Shown here: positions 1 to 12,920 of the stretch, piece after piece
Numbering within the stretch: position 1 is the first letter of the stretch
Layout: every line of letters starts with the position of its first letter
Source: Phoebastria nigripes
Taxonomy: Eukaryota; Chordata; Aves; Procellariiformes; Diomedeidae
Direction of reading: 5' to 3'
NCBI GenBank assembly: GCA_035582835.1
Contig: JAYKAV010003132.1
Span: 2,289,097 to 2,353,096 of the forward strand
Length of the DNA: 64,000 nt
Made by a program: the position numbers and the translations under genes
Notes under the pieces: model-generated
Databases searched by the model: none
The model's input: the letters and a program-made list of their open reading frames with translations, nothing else
Told to the model about the DNA's origin: nothing

Positions 1-2139
1 AGGTAGCTCCTAATTTGGCACCTACAGAAAACTGAGATGCTTGAAATGAAAATGGCAGTCCTCTAAACCTATGTAGAGGTGCTGTCTAGGCAATCTGGCA
101 ACTAGATATTCACTGCACCTATTTTTGACAATAAAGCAAACCGTTATATTTTTGCATCCCTTCGCCAAGGTGTAGGTGGCCATAAAGCAAGAGACATGAC
201 ACATGAGGGCAGAGCTAAGCTGTGGCTGTAGACAGGGTCCTCGAACAGAGTTCCCTTTAGGACTCTTTTAGTTAGCCATGCTCAGATGTCATCTAGTACC
301 AGAACCTCTTTCTCTCTCCAACTCCATTTGTGCTAAACAAAAATAATCAGAGGATTGTAGTTTAGTCTGACCTATTTGCGCTGGACCTGTGGACTCACAG
401 AGCAGGTGAAAAACCACAGTAAATGAAGGTGCTGTAGGCCTAGCTGCAAACAGAGAGCAGTGTGTGAGACTGACAAGGTCCATCCATATTTGCCTGCCAT
501 GACAAATTATGTTTCCATGCCTATCCTGGGATCTAAACTCTTCTGNGATCTAGCCCAATATCCTACTGACAATGACCTGGAAGAGTCCAGAAGAAGAACA
601 TGCACAGATTAATACTTCCCCAGTATTCCCCATCTTCAGTCAGCGCACAGCCTTGACACCTAGAGTGTTTACATCTTTGTCTATCCTTTAGAAAGGACTT
701 TTCTTTCATTACTTTGTCTAATCATGTTTTGAATCTGCTTGATGTGGTTGGCATCCACAAGTTACTGTGGCAACAAGTTACACAATTAATTCTGTTTTAT
801 GTAAAAGTGCTTTCCTTTGTTTGCTTTTAGAACTTCCCATCTGATAATTCTGTTTGACTACCTATAATTTTTGTGCCATGAGAAACAATAAATACTCACT
901 CGCTATTCTTCTTCGCAATTTAGAGACCTCTCTCAATCCTTTCAGACCTTTTTTGTCTGAGCTAAAGATCTTTGGTCTATTTAATCTCTTCTTGTATGGA
1001 AGCAGTTTTGTATGTTCAGCCTTGCCTGCATCTTTCTGATGGTTGTTTTATTCTTTCTGAGAAGCGAAAGAAGGACATGACAGAATGCACTCCATGTTTG
1101 GGGTGGATGTTCCATATAGGAGAATAAGGATTTTGTTGTTGTTGTTATTTATTTATTTCTCATCAGTTTCTGATGTGCTGTTACAGAAATACTAACGTAA
1201 ATGCCTATTGTAGATGCAGTTATGCCAGCATAAACTGCTTTGTGATACATGGGAATGGGAACAAGCCACACTAGGATCAAGGAAAAACATTATAGAAGTC
1301 AAAGTGCATCCACTATGAGGACTGCAAAGTGTCAGTAATAACAATAATAGCAATGATTCCTCTCTGTCTGAAATAAATTATACCAATAGTTCTGTGCTTA
1401 GAGTCCATGCTCATACCAGCCATAAACCAGAGTCACCCAGGAAAATGTTTCAGTGTATGCTTGATTTCAACCTGTGAATAATTCTACAGATATTCCTTTA
1501 ATTTTGCTGGGAGTACTCATCTGCCTTTCATCTGTACACATGCTTTGATGGGTCAGGGCCCAAAGCATTTGAACAAATATTTATCAGATATTTCACAGAA
1601 TTTTCCAGCTCTACTGGGAGCCAGATTCGTTACACCCCTGCATGTTCTTATGCCAGGGGTGAAAATGAGCCTATTCTCTTATACTTTGAAAAAGAACTCA
1701 TTTATCTGATTGGAACCAGGAGCCTGAATTTTAAGCATGTTAGTAACTCAGTTCTGTGTCTAGTCTGTGCGCACAGTAACCAGATTTGTATTCGAATAGT
1801 GCAAAGCTTTTCATCCTCATAGCTTAGTGCACAGGTGNAATCCCCTACAGAATGGATTACTTTTACAGGCTGGATTCTTTAAATAAGGCAGTGGNTAGCA
1901 TTTATGGCTGTCTACATTGACTTCGCCATTCTGGGCCAAGAATCATNCTTAGGCTTGGTGTGTTCCCAGACCCACACTCCTTTATCCATCTGTAACTTAT
2001 CAGTTACAGNTGGCTCCCCAAGATCAAGCTTGTTACAAATCCCATCTCTTCTNCCACCACAGGATATCTTTGTCCTTGAAGGGGTACCCTGAACTCATGT
2101 GATTCTGCCACAGTCCCCAATACGATAAGTGCAAGTGGC

Positions 2140-2260
2140 CAAGACAGGCTTTATATGCATTGCCGGTAGGTTCTGTTTTTCTGTGGGGGTTTGAACCCGA
2201 GGTTTCTCCATCATCGTTTCCTAGATGTGGACTCAAAGCTACATCTAAGAGCAGGCTAGC
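2140..2260 (-). repeat. possible MIR/tRNA-derived SINE remnant
   Basis: Near 2188 the sequence GGGTTTGAACCCGAGG resembles the B-box portion of the tRNA-like head of MIR read on the opposite strand (family pattern GATTCGAACCCAGG). Following bases fit the antisense head only loosely, and the conserved CORE segment is not clear. An isolated B-box-like match can arise by chance, so this is a weak call. Confidence 0.3.
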
Positions 2261-3040
2261 ATAACATGGATGCAAAGCGATTTTTGGACACAACTTTGAG
2301 CTTCAAATAGCATTTCAAATGTAGTGGAGGAGGTAACTTGGATTAGTTATTTGTCCTTCCATGGGGAGCTCTGGATGCAATCCAAATGTGTCTTCAAACT
2401 TGGGCAGTTGCAGAAGTGGGCAGATGTATATGTACTTTTATAGACTCAAGCTCACTTTTGGCACCCTGTGGCTAGTGTAGAGTGAAGTGCTGGCTCCTGT
2501 CTACCTATCCAAAATATAATGGGAGTAATGGCCTTGTATCTTTCATGATTCATTAATGACTTAGGACTGCATATATATGTTAGCTCCAACTGTCAAGTAT
2601 ACAAGTTAGATTTTAGCACCCATATGCCCGTATCGTTTCAATTAGAAAGTCAATCATTCACCTCCCCTTTAAATGTTTTTAATAACTCCTTCCTAGCCTA
2701 GCTGGTTATTCCTTGTAATACCCAGAATTCCTCACATCTGAGGTAATAGTATTATTTAAAGTTTGTCAAGTTTTTGCTGGAGTTTTCTCATTGTCTAGTG
2801 ATATTAACAAGATTTTACTTTTGTTTACTGATTTTTTAAAATGTTTTGTTGAAGATGGGTTTCATTTGAACACCATGAATTGTGTTGAATTCAATGTTCC
2901 TGTTACTTTCCAGCCATGATTAGCTTGTCCTTTTACTCATTAAAACAGGCCTAAATGCTTTTTAGCCAGTTTCCNTGGATGTATTCATACAAGTCCTCTT
3001 ATTCTCCCTAGCTTCTTTGGCTAGCAGTAATTTGCAATGC

Positions 3041-3059
3041 TTTATTTATTTATTTATTT
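3041..3059. repeat. (TTTA)n short tandem repeat
   Basis: About five uninterrupted TTTA units, followed by an ATT-rich stretch. Confidence 0.8.
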
Positions 3060-3738
3060 GCTATTATTATTATTTCCCATCAAACCTTAACAGATTTTAC
3101 ACTTGTGTGGTTGCTGGGCTGTTAAAGGAGAGCCACAAGACCTTGTTCCAGGAGAAAAGTTAACCATGTTGATGAAAACTGGAAACAAAACTGTTGCTAG
3201 GATTCAGCTGAGTGAAATGGGGTGACAAGACTGGGGGGATTTAAAAACAGAGAGCTTAGGATATTGCCAGGGGATTTTAGCCAGCTTGATTGCTTTCTGA
3301 AGAATGAGGTAATGGTGGGACACTGGGCTAGAAGTAAAAATGTTTTGCTCTAATGTCGCAAATCCTGGTTTTCAAAATGAGAAGTCTCAAAAGTTTATAT
3401 TACAAACAGAAGTACTCATCTGGGGCTGAGCTATGATAGCCAAGGAGCTTTTCTTCATCCTCTGTTGTTAATAGAAGTCATCTGATTTGGCTCCCAGTTA
3501 TCTTTTCATTTGCTTAAACATAAAGCATCATTTTATTTCCCCTCAAAAGGCACAGATCTTCTACTCTTCTTGATTTCCTTTAAGACTGTGGGGATGTCCT
3601 GTGCAGGGACCCACTCCTTTTTTGTTGGTTTTACACCCCCTGATGTAATGATGATGAGGCTGGAGTCTGGTGACAACACTTGTGAGACTTAATGTCAGAG
3701 TTTGCAATTGCTAATTTCCAGTGTCAGGGAAAAACTAT

Positions 3739-3782
3739 ATAGATAGATAGGTAGGTAGGTAGGTAGGTAGATAGATAGATAG
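3739..3782. repeat. compound GATA/GGTA tetranucleotide microsatellite
   Basis: Three ATAG units, about five GTAG units, then three ATAG units with no interruption. The symmetric A-to-G variant block in the middle suggests one founding substitution spread by slippage. Eleven tandem tetranucleotides are likely to vary in length between individuals. Confidence 0.95.
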
Positions 3783-4495
3783 CCAGCCCCTACACAGCTG
3801 CATACAGAATTTAATTGGGTAAACATAGAACTAGAAGTAATAGAAATACATAGCAGTTGGCTTCTTCAGTAGATAACTTTCATGACAGAACAAGGTGATG
3901 GAGGCAGCTGGAGCAAGTCAGAAAGGAAGGTACATTGCCTTTGAAAAATGATGTTATCAACAGAATTTAATGGTTGTGACACAGAGTGGACTGACAGCCC
4001 AAGAAAAGAGAAATCTTCAGGTAACCCTGACAGTCCAACTACATTACAGATGCAGAACTGCCAGAGGGACCAATTACAGTAAGGTTGTCTCCTGACCCAC
4101 CTGCTTACAAACCTGCTTCAATCTGTAGTATAGACAGGAACTTCACTAGGATTAGATTCAAGCGCCACTACAAATTGGACATGGCCAAGTTTTAAGCTCA
4201 GTGACAGAGCATGGTTAAAGTTGTATTTACCATCTTGACCTGTTATGGCAGAGGAGGACTTGATTGTTTTGTACTTGTGGCCCCTGCAATGTTGATGGAC
4301 CCACCAACGGTCACACAAATCCTGCATTAAAGCTTGTATTTGTTTTGAAAAAAAGTCTGAAGACACAAAGGCTTTTCTGAGTATATGTAGATTTCCAAGG
4401 GCCAGCCAACCATACCAAAGAATTGTTCAAATACAAATTTTCTCCAGGCTTCTGGAACTTTTGCCTCCACTTTTAAAATGCAACTCTTAGAAAAG

Positions 4496-4511
4496 AAAAA
4501 AAAAAAAAAAA
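4496..4511. repeat. poly-A tract
   Basis: Sixteen A residues preceded by AAAAG. No recognisable retroelement body lies upstream, so it is called a homopolymer only. Confidence 0.85.
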
Positions 4512-5234
4512 GTGCTATATACTGTCATGTTTCAGTGCCCAAGTGTAGCATTCAAATTTGTACAAAAGGAAACTTTTCCAACTTTGAATTGCATTCATAT
4601 TCAGGGCCATGTTTCAACTCTCAGAAACAAAGTGCTAAAATGATATGCAGTGTACTTATCCCTCCCTGGTTGTCTCTTTCACAGGGTACTTGATACATGC
4701 TGGTAGCTATTGAACAAGAGTCAAAGCCAGAGCTCAGCCTCTGGAGAACCATGTTTCTTTATATGTAGAGCCACCAACTGCTTATTTTGTAACTGTCCTC
4801 ACTTACTCTTTGCAATCCCATGCCTACATCTGGGTGATTTTTTTTTGTTTGGTTGGTTGGTTTTTGTTTGATTGATTGATTGTTTTAAAAAGGATGCTGT
4901 TTCTATCCGAGTTTTTTAGTTCACGTTTGGAGATGAAGACTAACATCAAACTTTCCCATTGTGCATGATTTTCTATTGGAGTCACTTATGACATCTCACT
5001 TGAAAAGAGTTTTTGAATGGAGTTCAGTTCTTAAATATGAACTTCTAGTTTTTACATATGTAACTTTACACATTTTCTGGAACAACTGTTATTTTTACCT
5101 GGCAATGAATTGTAAATAGCCAGTGAATGATACTGAAAATATTCCCTTTTGGAGTTACTGATTCAAACGGCAAAGCTAAGAACTGTCTTCGATGCATCTG
5201 TACCCTGTAATTTTCATTAGCTGGATGAAAAAAT

Positions 5235-5292
5235 GAAAGATCAGATTCTGATGTCAGTTACCTCAGTGAAACTCCTTTGTTTTCCTCTTGCA
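5235..5292 (+). repeat. possible partial copy of the 35.76-kb palindromic element
   Basis: AGATCAGATTCTGATGTCAG followed by TTACCTCAGTG resembles the terminal part of the element at 35763-35865, where the ends read as versions of GATTCTG..TCAGT. Only one arm is convincing and the second arm cannot be placed, so relationship is tentative. Confidence 0.28.
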
Positions 5293-7051
5293 TAACTGCA
5301 CACAGAAGGAAAAAAACCAAATCTCAACATCTGATTTTCTATCTTAACTTTTCCTAAAGATTGCCTAAAAATCCAACAAGAAGTACATAACCATCTGGGC
5401 TCCATTGCCTGTATCATATGTGTTCTCTGCATGGAAAGAGATTCAGTTTTTATGTAAGTCATCCCCATAGGGGGAAGTCCTGCTACCTGTTAGCACAGTG
5501 CCTGATTCTTCAAAAAATTAAACAAAATGCTGTGTCTTTAATGTCGCTCACTGAATTACAAATTGGGGAGCTGGCACATCTCTCATTTTATTCATCCTAA
5601 TTACAATTGCCCTGTCACTGAGATGCCAGCCTGACTAAGAGCAAATCAGGTAGTGACTCCCCAGGGTCTTCATTGTAACAGGAAAGCTGTCTCTAGTGGC
5701 TTCAAAATGACAATTTCCTCTCTTTTACTTCAAAGTGGAGTGTTTCCCATGGACAGTTTCACATTTGATTATTTTCACTAGCCTCTCTGTCTTGAGTTGC
5801 TTGATTAGCATCTCAGTCACCTAAGAAATTAGACTAAAGTTCGTGCCTTGGAAAAAAAAAAAGGCAGAGAGGAAAAAAAAAAAAAGCAGCTAGTGAAAAA
5901 TTATATTTCCAGTAGGGAAGGAGTTGAGGATGAGGGAGAAATGAAGCTCTGACAAAGTTTTGCTGCCTTAAACTGCATCTCTTCTGAAGAAAGGACTAGG
6001 TCCTTGTTTGGGAAGTTTACTTTCAGTATTTCGCTGCAGAAATCCCTGCAGATAGATAATTCATACCTGTTTGAAAAACTGTTCATCTATTGTTTTGGTA
6101 AGTAACTTCAAAAATTATGTCATAAACTCTAGCCAAATAACTAGAAACAGAGTCTTTGGCTCCACTGTTGGTGTGTGACTATGGATTCAGTTGCATAATA
6201 GTAGAACCTCAAGCTTCAAGTTGCTGGTTGTAATCTTTCTATCTTGCCATTTATAACACAAGGAGAATATATACATACCAACCACAGAGAGAGTTGTGTA
6301 CAAATAACATGGCATTTTAGTATTTCATGTTAAAGGTCTGTGCATGAAAAGCCAGAGTTCAGCCTAGGTACCGGGGGCACGTGAGCCTTGCTGAGGTTAA
6401 AACTCGTGGTTCTGCCTCATTGAACTGTCTAATTTATCTGTCTTCCCAGTTTCTAATATACCTGTTACCCTAGTTTCTAGACATCAGATACAAGAATTAA
6501 CATAGCATAAGGGTTGTCCAAAGAGACAGCAAGTGATCCTCTCTTTTGTGAATCACCGGCATGTCTGTGTTCCTCAGGGTTGTCTTTGTTGCTTCCCTTT
6601 CTCTTATATAATGCAGCCAGGAAAGAAATGAGTATTTTGAGGAGAAGATATGAGTTTGCACCTTATCTTAAAGTCCCTTCTACAAGTATTATGGAGGGGG
6701 CTTCATCTAAACTCCACAATAATGAACAGAAATTTTTTCCCTAGTTCTAATAGTTATTGGATTAGGTTTGTATTCAATTACATGATGTTGTTGATATTTC
6801 TGTACATTTCTTATCCCCACCCAAAAGATTTACAAAAATAAATCTGGAAGAAGTTAATATCACATGCGTGTGTCATCCTGAAGTGAAAGATGGAATAATT
6901 TACAGTGTCCAGTTGCACTTGATCAAAAGATTACTGTCTTTCCAGCTGCTTGCAAAACATTCCCACCTTTCACTAATTCGTCTAAATTTCTGCCGTTCTA
7001 GTCAAACTGGAATTTATTACTGCCCACTTACCCTGATTTACTTGTGAAATG

Positions 7052-7083
7052 ATTTGCATGGCTTCTGTTAATGCTATTTGCAT
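7052..7083 (+). promoter_or_regulatory. paired ATTTGCAT octamer motifs
   Basis: Two exact ATTTGCAT octamers lie at 7052-7059 and 7076-7083, 24 bp apart start to start and in the same orientation. ATTTGCAT is the consensus for POU-domain factors such as Oct proteins. The flanks carry further TAAT-like and TTTATT motifs. No gene is visible nearby, so an enhancer role is inference; one octamer by chance is common in AT-rich DNA, two this close is less so. Confidence 0.4.
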
Positions 7084-8469
7084 ATCTTTATTATGAATAC
7101 TGCTTATTTGGGGGCAGATTTGATTTATGAGTGTTTGGCATGGTATGCCCAGTTATTTAGTTTTCATTTCTGATTTACACAAAGGGAATGAGAGAGGCGG
7201 TAATTCTTTTTCTCTTCATGCAGAATATGTGCAGGACCAATAACGCTTCAATAAGAAATGATTTTATTTTGTTTTATTTTGGTTTTAGGGTTAAGTTATC
7301 AAATGTAAACAATTACATGTCTTGTCAGGCCTATATAGCAAATCAAAATTAGTCTTTCCCGTGTTCAGCTCAGATCAAAACCAGTGTAGAAACTTGAAGG
7401 GAAAAATGTAATTACTGAAATAAATGCCAGGAAGAGAGGAAAACAGCACCAACCGGAAAAAAAACTTTTTTTCTGCTGTAACATCTTCGTCCGCACTGTA
7501 AAGAAAAGGCATGTGTTCTTCAATAGAGACACCATGACATGCTGTTTAATGTGCCTTTTGCTTTCTCTCATGCAGCCTTATTCGTATGTTAAAACCCCTT
7601 TGCTCACAGGAAAATGAGGCAATAATTCTTTGCACGTACGTGTTTATACAATTCCATGTTAATCACTTTTCTGCCTATTTTTTCCACATGTTATTGGGGT
7701 AGATGGGTGAAAGATACCTATATTTTCCTTCTCCTCCTTGAAGTCAAATATTTAATTTTGTTTCACTGAGCAGAAAACCCTTTTGACGTGTCTTGAATCA
7801 GAGCTGACTTCACAGTCCAACCTTTGGATTCAGGAGCAGGTTCTGAGACCACAGACTTCTGGTAATAGAACTAGAAACGATGCAACACAGCCTGGTTACT
7901 ACTTTATGACTGCTCCTTCCTACAGAGTTTTGCATTACGCACGTGAAGGATTATCAACTGAGATCTGCACTCACACCTACTTGTATCTAGTGATAATAAT
8001 AATCTGAATGGGCACTTTTAAAATAGTTTGCAAATCAGGTAAACATGGGGTTAGAATTCATATAATTTAAATGTAGCCATCTCAAAGTTAGGCCTCTGGT
8101 GCAAAACATGGGATTATAAGGGATTAATTTTGAGTCAAAGGAAGGAGAAGTATTTCTGGAAAGTAAGTCACTTCATTTGTTATAGAGAAATATCTTAGGC
8201 TGATTGCAACTCTGGCTATTCTTAAACAAGCACAGAGAAGTATTCCCAGGTGAAAGATGTAATTAATAGTTCAGCCTCTACTAAATTAGATAGAATTGAG
8301 AGTATCCTGTGGATGCTACTGTAATCACTTAATGTAAGAATATTGTTACTTCAGTAAGTTTTATTTAGGTTGAATTGCAGTAGTAGTAATAAAGCAAAAC
8401 TTTGTGGAAAATACTAAGCTCTTAATTGTTGTGCAGTCAAAGAATGATCAGTTATCTGAAAATCCTTAT
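7084..8469. other. noncoding, no gene recognised
   Basis: AT-rich single-copy-looking DNA with no repeat or exon that I can identify. The longest open stretch, about 7783-8007 on the plus strand, has no domain signature. Confidence 0.6.
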
Positions 8470-8635
8470 TCTTTATTGTCCTCCATACAACCATTGTGGG
8501 AGATAGTCCCTGCAACACCTTGTTGCAGCAAAATAGTATTATTACCCTCTTACATGTGAGGACAGGGTATACAGATCTCTTGAATATTACTCAGTGAATT
8601 TGTACCTGAATAAGAATAAAATCCAGGCCCCTTAA
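8470..8635 (-). repeat. MIR SINE fossil
   Basis: Read on the minus strand this follows the MIR order. The plus-strand sequence has CAACCATTGTGGGAGATAGT, then GTATTATTACCCTCTTACAT, GTGAGGACAGGG, and an ending AATAAAATCCAGGCCCCTT. These match MIR's antisense CAACCCTATGAGGTAG, TATTATTATCCCCATTTTAC, GATGAGGAAACTGAGG and GAACCCAGG blocks. Substitutions and small gaps are heavy, as expected for a SINE older than the bird radiation. Confidence 0.75.
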
Positions 8636-9216
8636 ATATCAGTATTATGCTGAATTCAGTAAAGTATTCTTCTTCAGAAGTCACCTTTTCCATGGTGTCT
8701 TGAGAAGAGCACCATCCTAGACTCTTTCAGCCTTAGCTTTTTCTCCTCTCCTGTCCCTGCTTTTATTCCCTGGTATGAGATAGATTTTGGCCTAAGAGAA
8801 TGGCTCCTAGAGAGGCTGAGAATGGCACTGCTAATGCGGTAGCACAAGGTTTACTAAGCTAACTTTCCTCCTACTAATGAAAACCACTGCTAGGTTATGG
8901 ATGAATCTTGTTTCTCTGAGGAGTGCAGGATATGGTCTTAAAGTCTATCTCACTTCTGAAGACTAAGTAAGGAAACTGGCAATGATGTTACTTGATGCAA
9001 CTTGTGCTTTTGTGCTGTTCATTTTAGAATGCCATTGCAAAAATTCCTCATTCTCATTAGCTGGTTGCTATGTCATTAACTCACTATAGATCCCCCATAA
9101 TGTCCCATTATACTGTACTTTCAAGCTTTTGGCTGTTAATTAAGCATGGAACATTCTCGTTTGTTACAGGGCTGAAATTAAAGGAAGGAAAACTTAAATT
9201 ATGAATAATACTGTTA

Positions 9217-9235
9217 AATAATAATAATAATAATA
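9217..9235. repeat. (AAT)n microsatellite
   Basis: About six AAT units between single-copy flanks. Confidence 0.9.
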
Positions 9236-9615
9236 GGATTAATGGACACCCAACTATGTACATAATTAGCCTAATTCCAATGAGAGGGTGATGGTGAATG
9301 TTTTATCAGTGTCACCAAGACCCCGTAGTATAATTACAGACCTATTTGTTCAATGCTTAGTGTGTGCTATTCATTATATTATGTGAAGAACTGAGCCTCT
9401 GTTTGGAAAAAAAAAAAATACAGGGCAAACAGTTTAAAACTGGTTCAGGTGGGTTCTTTTATGTTTTGTTCATTGAGAAAGTTTTTTGCTTCTTTTCATT
9501 GGCTTGTTCCGCTCCTCATTTTTGATCAGTAATTAAAATTTCAGCATAACTTCTACGGATTTCATGAATAAAATAAGCTACAGTAATGAAAGAACAGGCT
9601 TCCAAAATGAAAATG

Positions 9616-9633
9616 AAAAAAAAAAAAAAAAAA
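9616..9633. repeat. poly-A tract
   Basis: Eighteen A residues after a short GAAAATGAAAATG run; no retroelement body recognised upstream. Confidence 0.9.
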
Positions 9634-10099
9634 TCCACTCACTCCCAAAAGTATTCCCAGGTAAAGATTTCTAAAGTAGAGGTGATTATGTTATTTCTGG
9701 ATTATTCAGGTATACTTTAAGCAAGCCTTCCAACCTTCCGCCCATTTCTAGGTACAGCATAGGATCATTCAATGAAGGGGTTTTTTATGCAGGCCAGCTA
9801 TATCTTTAAATAGAATATATGCCACTTGCACCTCTTGTTTCTATTTAAGGCTGTCTCCAACTCTGCTTATCTAATTTTCAAAGGTGAATATGTTACTTAT
9901 ATTCCTATAATCTTAGTTATATGTATTTCATCTTTTCTGGGTTACCTCCCTAGGCCATTATGACTTTATATAATTGAGCATTGAGTATATTTGGATCAGA
10001 AACTGACTGCATGTCACCAGACATGACTGTTTAAGTCTAGACATCTCCTTTTTTTTTCCTTTTTGACAACCTATGAAAAGTGATACTGAACAGTAGCCT

Positions 10100-10190
10100 T
10101 AGGAACACAATAATTTTGGTTGGAAAGGGCCTTTGGAGGTCCTCTGGTTCAACTTCCAGCTCAAATCTAATTTAGATCAGGTTCTTAATT
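10100..10190 (-). mobile_element. CR1 LINE 3' end fragment
   Basis: The plus strand shows AATTTTGGTTGGAAAGGGCC, then CTTTGGAGGTCCTCTGGTTC, AACTTCC and ATTTAGATCAGGTT. This is the antisense of the well-known CR1 3' end, whose antisense reads GGTTTGGGTTGGAAGGGACC followed by AGATCATCTAGTTCCAACCC and AGACCAGGTT. Orientation of the element is therefore minus. CR1 copies are typically truncated at the 5' end, which fits a fragment of under 100 bp. It is diverged, so not a recent insertion. Confidence 0.85.
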
Positions 10191-12482
10191 CTCCTCACAA
10201 CACAGCATTTTGCATAGAATTAGAACTGAGTCCTGAGGATGAAAAGGGGAAAGGATCCTAAAACATCAGGCATCTGTTTTAGCAGGAGCTGGGTGAGAAA
10301 GGGTGTTCCCATCTACAAAATACTTTGTTATTTCAAAACGTATTTTTCTCCTGCAGCTCCTTCCATCCTTCACTGGAGTAGTACATGAAAGCAGTCAAGA
10401 TGACTTCTGTTGTGGAGGGTCTAAGTACAAGACCCTCTTTTAGTGAATACTTGCTGGAAAGGAGCAAATAGGTCTAAATGTAAGACTGAAAAAGATACCC
10501 CTGAAGATTAACAACATGCAAGTGGTTTTGACACTCTGTGAGGACAGAGCAATAGTTAGAATTTAGATGAATGACTTAGTGAGGAGTCTTGTCTATCTTG
10601 GACTGTGTGGTTGCTTTTTTCTTTTGATTTGGACAAGAATGTAGATTTAAGACTCACAAAGTCTTTGATAGTGCAAGTTACAGAAAAAAAAAAAACCTTC
10701 ACCTTTGAAGCTGTTGGTTTGGATGACTGCATTTTCTTGCCAAATCCAACTATTTCCACTATGCCCCCTCTTTCCTCTAAAATAAATAAAACATAACCAT
10801 GTTGTTTCAAAATATTCCCAGCAAACTTTCCTATTTCTCCTCCATGATAGTATCTTGGATCAGGGTCAAATCTAGACAGACCACATAGTACACAACCACA
10901 TAGTTTAAGGTTTAGTGTGGATAATCTTGTTTATCCTCTGTTTCCCCTATGAAAAGTTATCAGCTACTTGTCTGGATTTTATTCCGTTTTTTGTTTTACT
11001 TCTTTGAAACAAATTTTGGAAGTGCATGCCAGAGTGGCTAAGGCTGTCCTTAAGAAAGTCCTGTCATTGGAAGGCAGTAACTTGTAGAACATGCCATGAC
11101 TACAGTAGTGCTGTGATAGCTATTAGACATATAAGCAACTGCTTTGGTTTGGTACTTTCTCTTATACGTCTTGACATGGAACTTATGGGACACTGTTCAA
11201 AAATATTCCTCCTTTTTACCCTAGATTCTGGTAAACAGGAAGCCATTTAAATGTCTCTGTATGACAGAGAAATGTCAGAGACCTGTGAAATGGAGTACTG
11301 ATCCTCTGACCCATGATTATGATTTTTCCATTATATTCAGTCCCTATTCCATTGCAGAATATGTCTGATTTGCTTCCCATCATCCCCAGAGATCTGTATA
11401 GCTCTGTCCAGAGATTTTTCCCTCATTCTAAATAACAATGCTTTGTATTACTTCCTTTCCTTGGTGTGGTCAGTATCATTTCTGAATTATTTCTCAAAAT
11501 GTTGTTTCCAGCCTGTGTTTTTAATTCATCCCAATATCTAAGCATTTGTTGCAGATCTATTTCTCCGATTCCTGGTTTATTTCTAGACCTTTGCAAATTT
11601 TTATCATTTGGAAAGTCAGAATTTTCAAGGTCTTCATCCTCACCCTAATCCAACAGCTCTGAACAAGGATAAAAGAGCTTGATTAGGAAAAGATCTAAGT
11701 TCTATGTTTTGCTTGTGTCTAGTAACAATTATTTATAGTGAGTGTTTATATTTTGGCATGATCATTATTATTAGCATGGCTGCATTTCCAAATACTGAAG
11801 AAATGATGCTGCAAAATGCAGTTTATTTGAATATTAAAATTCTGTACTCCTAATTCTTTGAAAAAAGTGGTCAAGGAAATAGATAACCGTGACAAAAACA
11901 TCCATTTAAATTCATGCAATAGATCTAAAACTACCAAAATTTATAGTGCTGTTCAGATCTGTCCTTTATTTATCATGATAATAACAGTAACTTATTTTTA
12001 TAGGACAATGTTCCATGAAACAGGGTGAAATGAATAGGACAATAATCCTTGTCCTAATTTTTTAGTAACAGACCAAAGCAAACAGGTTTTCAAAGGATAA
12101 AATGTCCTTTTAAAATACGTGCCTCTGTCATTCTCCTCCTCTCTACAACCTTTGCCTTCACAATGTTTTTGAAACCTTCTCTCTTCCCAGCATCCAGTGG
12201 CAGTTGTCCTCTCTGTGCCAGCTTTTCTGCTTTTATGGCTTTCTTAAACTCCAGAGCGGGTTGCCTTTAAATTCAGTTCAGCCACATGCTTCCCCTGTCT
12301 GCAGGGTCCCTGATCTAAAGAGCAACCCCCTCATCTGCAACGACTGGTTTGCTTTGGGAGGGTTTTTTGTTTTGTTTTCTTCGTAAGTGTGTGCATGTGT
12401 GAGTGTGTTCTCAGATGATTTCCAACACACAGATTGCAGTCAAGTCCCACATCTGAGGGTAGTGAGTAGTATGTAGTTAGCA

Positions 12483-12492
12483 GGGGGGGGGG
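12483..12492. repeat. poly-G tract
   Basis: Ten consecutive G residues, unusual in this AT-rich setting and a likely site of sequencing or slippage error. Confidence 0.85.
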
Positions 12493-12526
12493 TCTAAAAT
12501 CAAAATTAGCTAGAAGAACTTTTGTT

Positions 12527-12545
12527 CTGTCTGTCTGTCTGTCTG
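12527..12545. repeat. (CTGT)n microsatellite
   Basis: Nearly five CTGT units in tandem. Confidence 0.9.
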
Positions 12546-12901
12546 GTATGGAGAGGTTAAAATTCAATTTAGACTNTAAAGTCTGCATAATTTACCTCCT
12601 AAAACAGACATCATTTGCCAGGTGATGTCACTTAGCATCCTCAGAAAATTAAGTCATCATCCTGTGTTCAACACATGGGTAACTGGCAACTTGGTGATTT
12701 GGGTAACTGAGTTAAGATCTTACTTTGAAACTTGATGATTTTTGAGAAATGGTATGTTCCTTCAGCTTCAAATAGAGTCAAAAGAGGCTGACAGCACTGC
12801 TGAGGTACATTAGGCATCATTACTCTTCAAATGAAGAGGCTGTTTTGGAAGCTTCAAATTTGTTTGTAATTCTAATAACAACACAGACATCCTAGCCGTT
12901 G

Positions 12902-12920
12902 TTTTTTTTTTTTTTTTTTT
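12902..12920. repeat. poly-T tract
   Basis: Nineteen T residues. The sequence 3' of the tract does not resemble a minus-strand retroelement that I know. Confidence 0.9.

Larger units (their letters stand above)
1..3738. other. noncoding, no gene recognised
   Basis: AT-rich single-copy-looking DNA. The open frames here are short, have no recognisable domain and no splice or codon pattern that sets them apart from background. Six of the window's single ambiguous bases fall at 546, 1838, 1895, 1947, 2010 and 2053, and another at 2975. A weak MIR-like remnant and a short TTTA repeat are listed separately; I see nothing else. Confidence 0.6.
3783..7051. other. noncoding, no gene recognised
   Basis: AT-rich sequence with poly-A runs at 4496-4511 and around 5851-5886 and TTGG/TTGA-type low-complexity sequence around 4845-4890. 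None of the open frames has a recognisable motif. A weak palindromic-element match is listed at 5235. Confidence 0.6.

Noticed and set aside
2184..2204. tRNA gene suggested by a B-box-like GGTTTGAACCC
   Set aside because: No acceptor stem, A-box or cloverleaf can be drawn around it.
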